This document shows, in pieces, positions 35,581-44,017 of a stretch of DNA of 45,314 nucleotides. Position 1 is the stretch's first letter; each line of letters starts with the position of its first letter. Made by a program: the position numbers and the translations under genes. The notes under the pieces were generated by a model that saw nothing but the letters and a program-made list of their open reading frames with translations, had not been told where the DNA came from and did not search any database. Source of the DNA: Leptolyngbyaceae cyanobacterium RM1_406_9 (lineage in GTDB: Bacteria; Cyanobacteriota; Cyanobacteriia; Elainellales; Elainellaceae); the NCBI GenBank assembly GCA_012033355.1, contig JAAUQZ010000006.1, positions 1-45,314 on the forward strand, given 5' to 3'.

Positions 35581-36834
35581 ATGAAGGTACTACATATTAA
35601 TCGCTCGGATATAGCGGGAGGAGCTGCATTAGCTGCGTATCGTTTACATCAGCAACTACTTCAGCAGGGAATTGATTCCAAACTCCTGGTTGGACAATCT
35701 CTAACAAAGGATGAGCAGGTCAGTGAAATAGCTAGCTCTGGTCGAATTGCTCACTATGTCAACAAGTTTACGTATCCACTGGGACTAAATTATCTCAATA
35801 TTACAAGTAGCTTTCACTTACAAAAGAATCCTGTTTTTGCAGAAGCAGATGTTGTTAACCTACACAATATTTTAGGTAACTATTTTAACTATCTGGCGAT
35901 CGCCAACATCTCAAATCTCAAACCTACTGTCATTACGCTTCATGACATGTGGTACGCGACAGGACACTGTGCCTACAGCTATGACTGCAACCGCTGGATA
36001 CAAGGATGCGGAAAATGCCCTTATCCAGATACCTATCCTGCGATTAAGCGAGACAATACTCACTTGGAGTGGAAGATCAAGAACTGGATCTATGACCGCT
36101 CAAAGTTGACGATTGTGGCACCAAGTCGGTGGCTTGAAGAAGTTGCAAAGAAAAGTATCCTGAATAAGTTTGAAGTTCATTGCATTCCCTATGGAATTGA
36201 AACCGATGTATTTAAGCCAATTGACCCTGAACTCTGTCGGCAAGCTTTAGGTATTGACGTAAAACGGAAAATTATTTTCTTTGCCGCCGCAAATCTTGAG
36301 GATAAGCGCAAAGGATTTCATCTTCTACTAGAAGCTCTAAAGCTTTTACCTCAAGTTTTGAAGCAAGAGATATTATTGCTTACTCTTGGCAGCAGTGATT
36401 ACTATCAGTATCAAGACCTTGGCGTTCCAACAATTCATTTGGGCTATGTCAGTAATGACAGAATTAAATCAATAGCCTATTCCGCTGCTGATCTGTTCGT
36501 TTTTCCAACTCAGGCAGACAATCTACCTCTAGTGCTTCAAGAAAGCCTAGCTTGCGGTACGCCAATGGTATCCTTTCGAGTTGGTGGAGTTCCAGATTTG
36601 GTACGCCCTGGAATCACAGGTTATCTGGCTGAACCAGATAATGTAGCGGATTTGAAAGATGGAATAGTTCAATTGCTTGAAAACTCAGATGTAAGGGCTG
36701 CAATGTCAGAAAAGTGCCGTGAACTTGCCATTACTGAATACTCACCTGCACTACAAGCTCAGCGGTATCAACAGCTTTACAAAAGCCTGTTAGCGAATAA
36801 AGATAAATCAGCTAGAGGTTCAGAATGCCTTTAA
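35581..36834 (+). CDS. Family-4 glycosyltransferase
   Basis: 417 aa. MKVLHINRSDIAGGAALAAY at the start, VVNLHNILGNYF, VITLHDMWYATGHCAYSYDC and the Cys-rich WIQGCGKCPYPDTYP form the acceptor side of a GT4 subgroup common in cyanobacterial polysaccharide clusters (WcaC-like). The donor domain has IIFFAAANLEDKRKGFHLLL and LFVFPTQADNLPLVLQESLA, containing the E-x7-E-like region, then CGTPMVSFRVGGVPDLVRPG. Predicted retaining transferase acting at the cytoplasmic membrane. Its last 10 nt overlap the next gene, a sign of translational coupling. Confidence 0.9.
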   Translation: MKVLHINRSDIAGGAALAAYRLHQQLLQQGIDSKLLVGQSLTKDEQVSEIASSGRIAHYVNKFTYPLGLNYLNITSSFHLQKNPVFAEADVVNLHNILGNYFNYLAIANISNLKPTVITLHDMWYATGHCAYSYDCNRWIQGCGKCPYPDTYPAIKRDNTHLEWKIKNWIYDRSKLTIVAPSRWLEEVAKKSILNKFEVHCIPYGIETDVFKPIDPELCRQALGIDVKRKIIFFAAANLEDKRKGFHLLLEALKLLPQVLKQEILLLTLGSSDYYQYQDLGVPTIHLGYVSNDRIKSIAYSAADLFVFPTQADNLPLVLQESLACGTPMVSFRVGGVPDLVRPGITGYLAEPDNVADLKDGIVQLLENSDVRAAMSEKCRELAITEYSPALQAQRYQQLYKSLLANKDKSARGSECL

Positions 36835-37757
36835 ACTCTATTTCTTCACAAGCGAACTCTTCTCCCTCTACTTCTGAGTATGAAACCTACCCTAAGATTT
36901 CTATAATCACTCCTTCATACAATCAAGGAAGCTTTATTGAGGCTACGATTCAGTCTGTTCTCTCGCAAAATTATCCCAATCTGGAATACATCATTATTGA
37001 TGGGGGAAGTACTGACCAAACAATAGAGATTATCAAAAAGTATCAAAGTAGTCTTACTTGCTGGGTTAGCGAATCCGATAGAGGACAATCCCACGCTATC
37101 AACAAAGGATTTGACCGTGCAACAGGTGAAATCATGGCATGGCTTTGTGCTGATGATCTATATCTTCCTAATGCGCTATTTACCATTGCCGACCACTTCA
37201 AAGCGCATCCTAAAGATGAATTGATTTATGGAGACGGTTGGAAGATTGATGAGCAAGGAAATATTCTTTTCAAATTCACTTCTTCCCCCACAACGACTTT
37301 GAATGAACTCTGTAAATGGTGTTATGTTTTCACTCCAGGAACATTCTGGCGGCGATCGCTCTGGCAAAAAGTTGGTAGTTCAGTTGATGAGAACCTGAAT
37401 TACATTATGGACTGGGATTTGATTATTCGCATGGCACGCGAACGTATGCCAGTAAAGGTAGTTGGTGACATCACAGCAGTTAGAGTTCATGCTCAGAGTA
37501 AAACTAACATGGGGGTGAGTGGAGACGCTAAGTACAAAAAACAGAGAGACTTAGAAGTGGCAAAGCTCAGCCGCAAATATGCTGGGTCGTTCTGTTTCAA
37601 CAGCATCGCTTACGAGCTAAAAAGAATTGCTGAAATTTCTGAAAATCTTCGTTCACCAAAAATTGTGCAAAAGGTTATAAGCAGAATCCTGTACTCTCCG
37701 CTGAACACCTACTGTACAGTTTCAGGCAATCCTAAATCCGCTATCCTTAATAACTGA
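36825..37757 (+). CDS. Family-2 glycosyltransferase
   Basis: 310 aa. After a short Ser-rich N-terminus it has ISIITPSYNQGSFIEATIQS, YIIIDGGSTDQTIEIIKKYQ and ESDRGQSHAINKGF, typical of GT2. The metal-binding DxD position reads LCADDLYL. MDWDLIIRMARE lies near residue 195, the WcaE-like segment. It overlaps the upstream GT4 gene by 10 nt. The next gene (37792) is a paralogue with the same first 110 residues by eye, so the pair arose by duplication; divergence in the C-terminal half suggests different acceptors. Start is ATG 36825. Confidence 0.9.
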   Translation: MPLNSISSQANSSPSTSEYETYPKISIITPSYNQGSFIEATIQSVLSQNYPNLEYIIIDGGSTDQTIEIIKKYQSSLTCWVSESDRGQSHAINKGFDRATGEIMAWLCADDLYLPNALFTIADHFKAHPKDELIYGDGWKIDEQGNILFKFTSSPTTTLNELCKWCYVFTPGTFWRRSLWQKVGSSVDENLNYIMDWDLIIRMARERMPVKVVGDITAVRVHAQSKTNMGVSGDAKYKKQRDLEVAKLSRKYAGSFCFNSIAYELKRIAEISENLRSPKIVQKVISRILYSPLNTYCTVSGNPKSAILNN

Positions 37758-37791
37758 TCCGCTCTACTGTATCTTCTTCATCTAAAAGCTC

Positions 37792-38739
37792 ATGTCTATG
37801 TTGATTGAGCCTTCTTTGCCACGAATTAGTATCATTACACCCTCGTATAACCAGGGGCACTTCATAGAAGAAACAATCCAATCTGTTCTCTCGCAAAACT
37901 ATTCCAATTTGGAGTACATCATTATTGATGGTGGCAGTACAGATAATACCGTAGAAATCATCAAGAAGTACGAATCCTCAATCACTTACTGGGTGAGTGA
38001 ACCCGATCGCGGTCAAACTCACGCTATCAATAAAGGACTGGAAAGAGCAACAGGTGAGATTCTCGCATACTTGAACAGCGATGATTATTACTTACCAGGG
38101 ACACTTCACGCTGTTGCAGAATATTTTGTGAATCATCCTGAAATCGACTTGTTACATGGACGTTGCAGCTATGTGAATGCTGAAGGAAAACCTATTGGAG
38201 AGCAGTTCGCCGACATTCACACTTTTGAGGAAATTGTTGACCTGTGGGGAGTATGGTGGCAAGGACGACAATTTGTGCAACCCGAAGTTTTTTGGACGAA
38301 ACAAATTGGCGATCGCGTCGGTTTATTCAATGAATCACTTTATTTTGTAATGGATTACGAGTACTGGTGCAGAATTCTATTGGCTGGAGGGAAGGTAGGT
38401 AGCGTTGATCGCCTCTTAACCTGTTTCAGGTTTACCGATACTCAAAAATCTAATCAGAGTGAAAAGGTAGCAGAGGAACTTCTCCAGGTTGTTCAGCCCT
38501 GGCTGTGGAGTTTATCAACTCCTATTTCCTGGCAGAAGCGGTTGAGTCTACAGGGCTGCTGGCTTTATCAAGCTATTTTGCTTAAACAGATAGAACAATC
38601 AGTTTCAAAGGGCGATCCTAAGCTGCTGAGATGGTTAAAGTCGGCTATCACAGTTCTTCAAAATCCCCAAATTCTTCTAATTCCTGGTTTTCATTCAAGA
38701 GCAAGTCAATATTTTGGTCGGTTGCTTTCAGTTCATTGA
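37792..38739 (+). CDS. Family-2 glycosyltransferase, paralogue of the preceding gene
   Basis: 315 aa. ISIITPSYNQGHFIEETIQS, YIIIDGGSTDNTVEIIKKYE and EPDRGQTHAINKGLERATGE match the previous enzyme closely; DxD position reads LNSDDYYL. VMDYEYWCRILLAGGKVG is the C-terminal signature. The N-terminus MSMLIEPSLPR is unconserved; ATG 37792 is the start, and a second ATG two codons later is also possible. Predicted to add a sugar to the growing repeat unit. It is the last gene of the unbroken run of glycan genes before the Uma2 genes begin. Confidence 0.9.
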   Translation: MSMLIEPSLPRISIITPSYNQGHFIEETIQSVLSQNYSNLEYIIIDGGSTDNTVEIIKKYESSITYWVSEPDRGQTHAINKGLERATGEILAYLNSDDYYLPGTLHAVAEYFVNHPEIDLLHGRCSYVNAEGKPIGEQFADIHTFEEIVDLWGVWWQGRQFVQPEVFWTKQIGDRVGLFNESLYFVMDYEYWCRILLAGGKVGSVDRLLTCFRFTDTQKSNQSEKVAEELLQVVQPWLWSLSTPISWQKRLSLQGCWLYQAILLKQIEQSVSKGDPKLLRWLKSAITVLQNPQILLIPGFHSRASQYFGRLLSVH

Positions 38740-38765
38740 TTTAGTGTCATTCTCTGAACAGATGC

Positions 38766-39137
38766 TTAAATTGGCAAGTGAAGCACAAACCCTGGCAACA
38801 CTGGCTCACCCGATAACTCAACTGGGAATGAAAAAGTCTCCTTTGCCTGATTCAACCGATAAACCTCTACCTGTTCATCCTGTGGATTGATCAGCCAGCC
38901 GAGTTGCAGCCCGTTGCTTAGATATTCCTGCATTTTGTCCCGTAGCGTTTCCAAATCATCTGTGCGACGCAATTCAATCACAAAATCTGGGCAGAGTGGC
39001 GGAAACTTTTCCTGTTGTTCGAGCGTTAGGGCATTCCATCGATCGAGTTGAACCCAGGCTACATCGGGCGATCGATCCCCTTGTACAATCTAAAAATCAT
39101 TGAAGAACTGAACACCTTCCCAGTTTCGTCCATTCAT
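38766..39137 (-). pseudogene. Decayed Uma2 (DUF820) gene
   Basis: The frame reads MNGRNWEGVQFFNDF, then an in-frame TAG at 39090-39092, then IVQGDRSPDVAWVQLDRWNA, LTLEQQEKFPPLCPDFVIEL and so on to VLPGFVLHLPI before the stop at 38766. SPDVAWV and CPDFVIEL are the conserved PD-(D/E)XK nuclease core of Uma2. The first ~80 residues of a normal Uma2 protein are missing and a stop interrupts the rest. It is oriented against the functional copies that follow. Only the C-terminal 71 codons remain open from an internal start. Confidence 0.72.
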
Positions 39138-39207
39138 TCCATAACCACACCCAATAGGCAATTATGAGAAGATAGACGGAAGTTGCGCTGTAAGGGAAAA
39201 CCCGATT

Positions 39208-40011
39208 ATGAAGGATCTCACCAAACCTGCGCTCGACCTGATCCTCTACCCAGACTCCGACGGTCAACCCATGACGGAGAGCGATGCCACCCGCGATTAC
39301 CTGATCTATTGTGTTGAAGTCCTACGGCTCTACTTCCAAAGCCGTCGAGATGTCTACGTCTCTGGTAACTTATTTATCTACTACGAAGAAGGGAATCCCC
39401 AGGCGGTCGTTTCCCCTGATGTGTTTGTCGTATTCGGGGTCAGTGCCCAAAAGCGCCGGAGCTACAAGGTTTGGCAAGAGAACGGTCAACTGCCTAGCTT
39501 TGTAATGGAGATTACATCTAACAGCACCAAACGCAAGGATGAGGTAGAAAAGCCCCAACTCTACGCCGGTCTGGGCATTCAGGAATATTTTCAGTATGAC
39601 CCCACCGCAGACTATCTCAAGCCTCAGTTGAAAGGGGCTCACCTCATTGATGGGGTTTATCAACCACTGCCCCTAAAGGTTAATTCAAGCGGAATCTCCT
39701 TCATTCACAGTCAAGTGCTGGGACTGGATTTACAACTCCAAACCCCAAACTTGGTATCCGGCATCCAGTCGTTGCCGCTGGAGTTGCGATTTTATGATCC
39801 TCAAACCGGGGTGAAGTTGTTGAGCCTTCAGGAGACGGAACAAGCACGAACTGAAGCAGAACAGGCACGAACTGAAGCAGAACAGGCACGAACTGAAGCA
39901 GAACAGGCGCGAACCGAAGCAGAGCAGGCGCGAGAACAAGCCATCCAGAAAGCAGAACGTTTAGCAGCACAATTACGAACGTTGGGCATTGATCCAGATA
40001 CCGTGCTGTAG
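39208..40011 (+). CDS. Uma2-family putative endonuclease with C-terminal coiled coil
   Basis: 267 aa. The PD-(D/E)XK core has VSPDVFVVFGV (Asp), LPSFVMEITSNSTKRKDEVE (Glu) and KPQLYAGLGIQEYFQYDP. The family (PF05685) is abundant in cyanobacteria; nuclease fold is well supported, but the biological role is not known. The C-terminus is a Glu/Ala/Arg coiled coil of four EQARTEA repeats (about residues 211-240) from a 21-bp tandem repeat, then the usual LGIDPD end. It is very similar in its N-terminal 130 residues to the protein at 40821, so they are recent duplicates. Start is ATG 39208. Confidence 0.87.
   Translation: MKDLTKPALDLILYPDSDGQPMTESDATRDYLIYCVEVLRLYFQSRRDVYVSGNLFIYYEEGNPQAVVSPDVFVVFGVSAQKRRSYKVWQENGQLPSFVMEITSNSTKRKDEVEKPQLYAGLGIQEYFQYDPTADYLKPQLKGAHLIDGVYQPLPLKVNSSGISFIHSQVLGLDLQLQTPNLVSGIQSLPLELRFYDPQTGVKLLSLQETEQARTEAEQARTEAEQARTEAEQARTEAEQAREQAIQKAERLAAQLRTLGIDPDTVL
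39838..39942 (+). repeat. 21-bp tandem repeat, about five copies, in coding sequence
   Basis: Unit GAACAGGCACGAACTGAAGC plus A starts at 39838, 39859, 39880 and 39901, and a diverged fifth copy at 39922. Copies 2 and 3 are identical. Each unit encodes EQARTEA. Copy number changes would lengthen the coiled coil without breaking the frame. Confidence 0.9.
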
Positions 40012-40058
40012 CTCGCGGATTAAACCGTGTTTTGAATCGTTGCCTCAACCCGTGAAGA

Positions 40059-40766
40059 ATGATGACTTCCACCAGACAACCCTCTCCTGCAATTCTGCCC
40101 CTGGAAAACGGCGATCGCCTCACTCGTCAGGAGTTTGAGCGTCGCTATGAAGCTATGCCTCATCTTAAAAAAGCAGAACTGATTGAAGGAGTCGTCTACG
40201 TGCCTGCTGCACTCAGATATCGCAAACACGGTAAACCTCACAGTGACGTTATGGGTTGGCTGTTTATTTATGCTGCTGCTACTCCTGGAGTTGAAGCCGC
40301 TGACAACACTACCGTTCGGTTAGATCCGGACAACGACCCTCAGCCCGATGCCTTGCTGCGAATTGAAGAAGCCTATGGAGGACAATCCCGCATTAGCGAC
40401 GATGACTATGTGGAAGGCGCACCGGAGCTAATTGTAGAAATTGCAGCAAGCAGTGCCTCCTATGATTTGCATGACAAACTCAATGTCTACCGTCGCAATC
40501 AAGTGCAGGAATATATCGTTTGGCGAGTTGGCGATCGCGCAATTGACTGGTTTAGCCTTCAATCAGAGCGATATACGTCTCTACATCCAGACGCAGCAGG
40601 TGTGATTCAAAGCCGTATCTTTCCAGGTCTCGATTTACCTGTTGAGGCAATGCTGAGCGGTGATTTAGCCAAAGTGTTAGCCGTCGTTCAACAAGGTGTA
40701 GTGAGCGATCGCCATCAAGACTTTGTGACGCAGTTCGCTACACAAACTCCTAAAAACAGTCTGTAA
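40059..40766 (+). CDS. Uma2-family putative endonuclease, second subgroup
   Basis: 235 aa. It starts at ATG 40059 (MMTSTRQPSPAILPLENGDR, LTRQEFERRYEAMPHLKKAE). The core has VRLDPDNDPQPDALLRIEEA, YVEGAPELIVEIAASSASYD and KLNVYRRNQVQEYIVWRVGD, the usual D-E-x-K spacing of Uma2. It belongs to a different subgroup from its neighbours: it has the N-terminal sorting segment LKKAELIEGVVYV and no coiled-coil tail. The start is 47 nt after the previous stop, so the genes may be cotranscribed. Role unknown. Confidence 0.87.
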   Translation: MMTSTRQPSPAILPLENGDRLTRQEFERRYEAMPHLKKAELIEGVVYVPAALRYRKHGKPHSDVMGWLFIYAAATPGVEAADNTTVRLDPDNDPQPDALLRIEEAYGGQSRISDDDYVEGAPELIVEIAASSASYDLHDKLNVYRRNQVQEYIVWRVGDRAIDWFSLQSERYTSLHPDAAGVIQSRIFPGLDLPVEAMLSGDLAKVLAVVQQGVVSDRHQDFVTQFATQTPKNSL

Positions 40767-40820
40767 CTCCATCTCAGTGGCATAATGGAGGCAACGCCGA
40801 ACTGCCGAGGAACCTGTCGT

Positions 40821-41594
40821 ATGGTTGAAACCACCGGACTACCCTCTGATCGCATCTTCTACCCCGACTCCGATGGACAGCCGATGACCGAAAGCGATGC
40901 CACACGCGACTACCTGCTGTATTGTGTTGAGGTATTGCGGCTGTATTTCAAGAGTCGCCCTAATGTTTATGTTTCCGGCAATTTGTTCATCTATTACGAA
41001 GAAGGGAATCCCAAAGCATCGATTTCTCCTGATGTGTTCGTAGTTTTTGGGGTTAACAATCGCAAGCGTCGTAGCTACAAAACCTGGCAGGAAGGCGGTA
41101 AACTGCCTAACTTTGTAATGGAAATCACCTCTCGCACCACTAAACGGCAGGATGAAGAAGACAAACCACGATTGTATGCCAGCTTAGGTGTTGAAGAGTA
41201 CTTTCAGTATGACCCCACCGCAGACTACCTCAAGCCCCAATTGCGAGGCTTTTGGTTGAGCGATCGCACTTACCAACCATTGCCGCTGCAAACCACACCA
41301 GAAGGTATTCAATACATCCACAGTCAGGTTTTGGGACTAGACTTACAGTTGTATTCCCCCTACTTTGAATTGGGTATCGCACCATTAGCTCAGGAACTTC
41401 GTTTTTATGATTCAAAAACAGGGACTAAACTACTGAGCCGCGACGAGTTAGAACAGGTTCGTGAGGTATTGCAACAGGAAAACGAGACGCTCCAGCAAGA
41501 ACGAGATACCGCTCAGCAGGAACGGGATGCCGCTCAGCAACGAGCAGAGGAACTCGTGGCACGATTACGAGAACTGGGTGTCGAGCCAGAATAG
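40821..41594 (+). CDS. Uma2-family putative endonuclease with coiled coil, duplicate of 39208
   Basis: 257 aa from ATG 40821 (MVETTGLPSDRIFYPDSDGQ), preceded by GAGG about 10 nt upstream; an in-frame ATG at 40785 would add 12 residues that the paralogue lacks. The core ISPDVFVVFGV, LPNFVMEITSRTTKRQDEED and KPRLYASLGVEEYFQYDP matches the protein at 39208 almost residue for residue. The tail is a coiled coil rich in QQERD, different in sequence from the EQARTEA tail of its paralogue, and ends LRELGVEPE. Confidence 0.86.
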   Translation: MVETTGLPSDRIFYPDSDGQPMTESDATRDYLLYCVEVLRLYFKSRPNVYVSGNLFIYYEEGNPKASISPDVFVVFGVNNRKRRSYKTWQEGGKLPNFVMEITSRTTKRQDEEDKPRLYASLGVEEYFQYDPTADYLKPQLRGFWLSDRTYQPLPLQTTPEGIQYIHSQVLGLDLQLYSPYFELGIAPLAQELRFYDSKTGTKLLSRDELEQVREVLQQENETLQQERDTAQQERDAAQQRAEELVARLRELGVEPE

Positions 41595-41609
41595 CTTCCG
41601 CTGAACTGT

Positions 41610-41798
41610 TTGGTAGAATATGCATTCAAACCTGTATTGGGCCGCTGGCTACGCTGGCAAGATCCGAATAGAATCTGGATTCCCACAGCGAACGGGTAGC
41701 GCAAGAGCGTCAGCGGGCAGATCAGGAGCGTCCAGCGGGCAGGGCGATGGGCAAAATGGTTGAGGCAACTAGGAACCGAATTTCACATAACTCAATAG
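41610..41798 (+). pseudogene. C-terminal relic of a Uma2 gene
   Basis: The frame from 41610 reads LVEYAFKPVLGRWLRWQDPN and RIWIPTA. One base is missing, then ERVAQERQRADQER follows. One extra C follows, then QRAGRWAKWLRQLGTEFHIT and Q before TAG at 41796-41798. A coiled coil ending in LRQLG.E is how Uma2 proteins end. The whole PD-(D/E)XK core is missing. At least two indels and the lost 5' part show real decay. The rest of the 330-nt gap before 41925 holds nothing else. Confidence 0.55.
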
Positions 41799-41924
41799 AA
41801 TCTGGTTTACAAAAGTGGGTACTGCTCCCGCCTAAACGGAGCCTATGCCACCAGAAACGATTGTAAACCTGGGTAGTTCTCTACAAGAATTTGAAAGTCA
41901 ATCAGCTTAGAGGAAAAACTCACG

Positions 41925-42827
41925 ATGTCACTTGGCTCTCTGGTATTGCAGGTTCGCCAAAAATATGAACACGGTTTCCAAACGGCTCACTTTCGAGATA
42001 CCGTTCGCTTTCGCATTCTTGACACGAAACCTATCCTAGACACCACCGATCGCTCCTGTGAAATTCACGTTCTCACTTACGAGAAAGATTGGCTCAATCT
42101 CATCTGGGCACTCAAAACTTTTTATCACTATTCGGGTCGCCGCTACGCTCTCTGTATTCATGATGATGGAACTCTTACGGCAGACAATCGCGCCACTCTA
42201 CAGCACCACTTCCCCAATGCCCGAATCATCGATCGCCCTACTGCCGACCAGGATGTGCTTGCTAAATTAGCCGACTATCCTCGCTGTCTGGAGTTTCGTA
42301 AAACGAATCATCTCTCCCCCAAGGTGTTTGATTTTGCGGCCTATTTGGAGAGCGATCGCATGTTATTACTCGATAGCGACGTTCTCTTTTTTGCAGAACC
42401 GACAGCACTACTTCAGCAAATTGAGGATTCTAACTATCGGCTTAACACGGTTAATGGTGATGTCAGCAGTGCCTATACGGTCGATCCGGCAATCGTTCAA
42501 CAGAAGTTTGGATTTGAAGTGATTGATCGGTTCAACTCTGGTCTGGGACTGATTCACAAAGACTCACTCAACTTTGACTGGATTGAAGAATTTCTAGCTT
42601 TGCCTGATATCCTGGGGCATTTCTGGCGGATTGAACAAACCCTGTATGCCTTGTGTAGCTGCCGCTTTGGAGCCGAGCTACTACCACCCGAATATGATGT
42701 GCATCTTGAAGGCGACATCAACGGTGCGCCCAGTCGTCACTATGTTGGCAGGATTCGTCACCTGATGTACGGCGAAGGAATTCGCCATTTGACAAAATCT
42801 GGTTTTCTTAAACAGCTAGGTGCTTAA
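41925..42827 (+). CDS. Glycosyltransferase of GT-A type (GT8-like, DxD present)
   Basis: 300 aa. EIHVLTYEKDWLNLIWALKT at the start of the fold, YALCIHDDGTL, LSPKVFDFAAYLESDRMLLL and the metal-binding DSDVLFF (DxD) are as in nucleotide-diphospho-sugar transferases. FNSGLGLIHKDSL and FWRIEQTLYALCS follow, like the late loops of GT8/GT-A enzymes. The family assignment is approximate; the sugar is unknown. GAGG lies about 12 nt before ATG 41925. The gene is 20 nt upstream of the following GT4 gene, so the two form an operon. Confidence 0.75.
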   Translation: MSLGSLVLQVRQKYEHGFQTAHFRDTVRFRILDTKPILDTTDRSCEIHVLTYEKDWLNLIWALKTFYHYSGRRYALCIHDDGTLTADNRATLQHHFPNARIIDRPTADQDVLAKLADYPRCLEFRKTNHLSPKVFDFAAYLESDRMLLLDSDVLFFAEPTALLQQIEDSNYRLNTVNGDVSSAYTVDPAIVQQKFGFEVIDRFNSGLGLIHKDSLNFDWIEEFLALPDILGHFWRIEQTLYALCSCRFGAELLPPEYDVHLEGDINGAPSRHYVGRIRHLMYGEGIRHLTKSGFLKQLGA

Positions 42828-42847
42828 GCAAGCATCTGTTTCTCTAA

Positions 42848-43906
42848 ATGCAAGTTCTCATGATGCCGGATTATCGAGCTGATAATCCTTACCAAACTCT
42901 TTTATCTGCTGCATTACAGCAAGCAGGAGCGACTGTTCAATTTCCTATTGGATATCGGCGTGTATTGCCAATTTATAGAGCAATTAAAACAAGCCCTGAA
43001 CCAATCGCCGTGCTGCACTTGCACTGGCTTGATCAATATCTCAAGGGGAATAACATCTTTGTTAAGCTCGTCTACTGTCTCAAATTTTTAATCGACATCC
43101 TATTCACTCGATGGGCAGGAGTTAGGGTCATCTGGACGATTCACAATGTTGTATCTCACAATGCTAAATTTCCTCATTTAGAACTGTGGACACAACGGCT
43201 ATTGGTCAAGCTCATCGATTGTGCAATCGTACATCACACGACTGCTGTTGATGAAACGTGTCAATCTTACAGGCTTCTTCCCTCAAAGGTGGCGGTTATT
43301 CCTCACGGACACTATCGAGACGTTTATCAGCCTGCGATCGCTCCATCGATAGCCCGCCAGCAACTTGGATTGCCTGAGTCTGGCAAAATTTATTTGAACC
43401 TGGGTATGTTAAAACCTTACAAGGGAATTGAATACCTGTTGCAACTGTGGAAACAGCAAGCAATTTTAGGAGATAGCATTCTGCTGATTGCAGGTAAAGC
43501 CTGGGATGATGGCTATGGTCAAAGCCTTGTAGAGCAAGCCTCTACAGCAAATAACATTATTCTCCAAAATACGTTCATAGAGGATGATCAGATCCATCTA
43601 TACTTTAGTGCAGCCGATGTTGTCGTTCTACCATTTGAACGTATCCTAACCTCCGGTAGCCTGATTCTGGCAATGTCCTACGGCAAACCTGTGATTGCGC
43701 CCCGACTAGGCAGCATCCCTGAAACAATCGGTGCAGCAGATTGGTTATTGTATGACCCCACTGAAGAACAAGGCTTGTTGTACGCGATTAAGGAAAGCAC
43801 ACAATTTGATTTAAAGGCTTTGGGGCAGATCACCTGTGAAATGTGCGATCGCTTAGATTGGGGGGCGATCGCCCAGAAGACACTCCAAATCTATCAAAAC
43901 AGCTAA
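42848..43906 (+). CDS. Family-4 glycosyltransferase
   Basis: 352 aa. VLHLHWLDQYLKG, VRVIWTIHNVVSHN and VAVIPHGHYRDVYQP form the acceptor side; KIYLNLGMLKPYKGIEYLLQ starts the donor side. VVVLPFERILTSGSLILAMS and YGKPVIAPRLGSIPETIG are the donor-binding region. GT-B fold, GT4-like. It starts at ATG 42848, 20 nt after the previous gene. A decayed relative of its C-terminal half lies at 44880, so the gene was once duplicated. HIP1 sites lie near its end. Confidence 0.88.
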   Translation: MQVLMMPDYRADNPYQTLLSAALQQAGATVQFPIGYRRVLPIYRAIKTSPEPIAVLHLHWLDQYLKGNNIFVKLVYCLKFLIDILFTRWAGVRVIWTIHNVVSHNAKFPHLELWTQRLLVKLIDCAIVHHTTAVDETCQSYRLLPSKVAVIPHGHYRDVYQPAIAPSIARQQLGLPESGKIYLNLGMLKPYKGIEYLLQLWKQQAILGDSILLIAGKAWDDGYGQSLVEQASTANNIILQNTFIEDDQIHLYFSAADVVVLPFERILTSGSLILAMSYGKPVIAPRLGSIPETIGAADWLLYDPTEEQGLLYAIKESTQFDLKALGQITCEMCDRLDWGAIAQKTLQIYQNS

Positions 43907-44017
43907 ACCTGCCCTCAACCAAACATCAACCCTTTCTCCAACCTCCTTCAATCTTGCTTCACCTCATCGAGTAGAATATGAGTATCTCTGAATGCGATGT
44001 CTAAGAGGCTACAAGCC

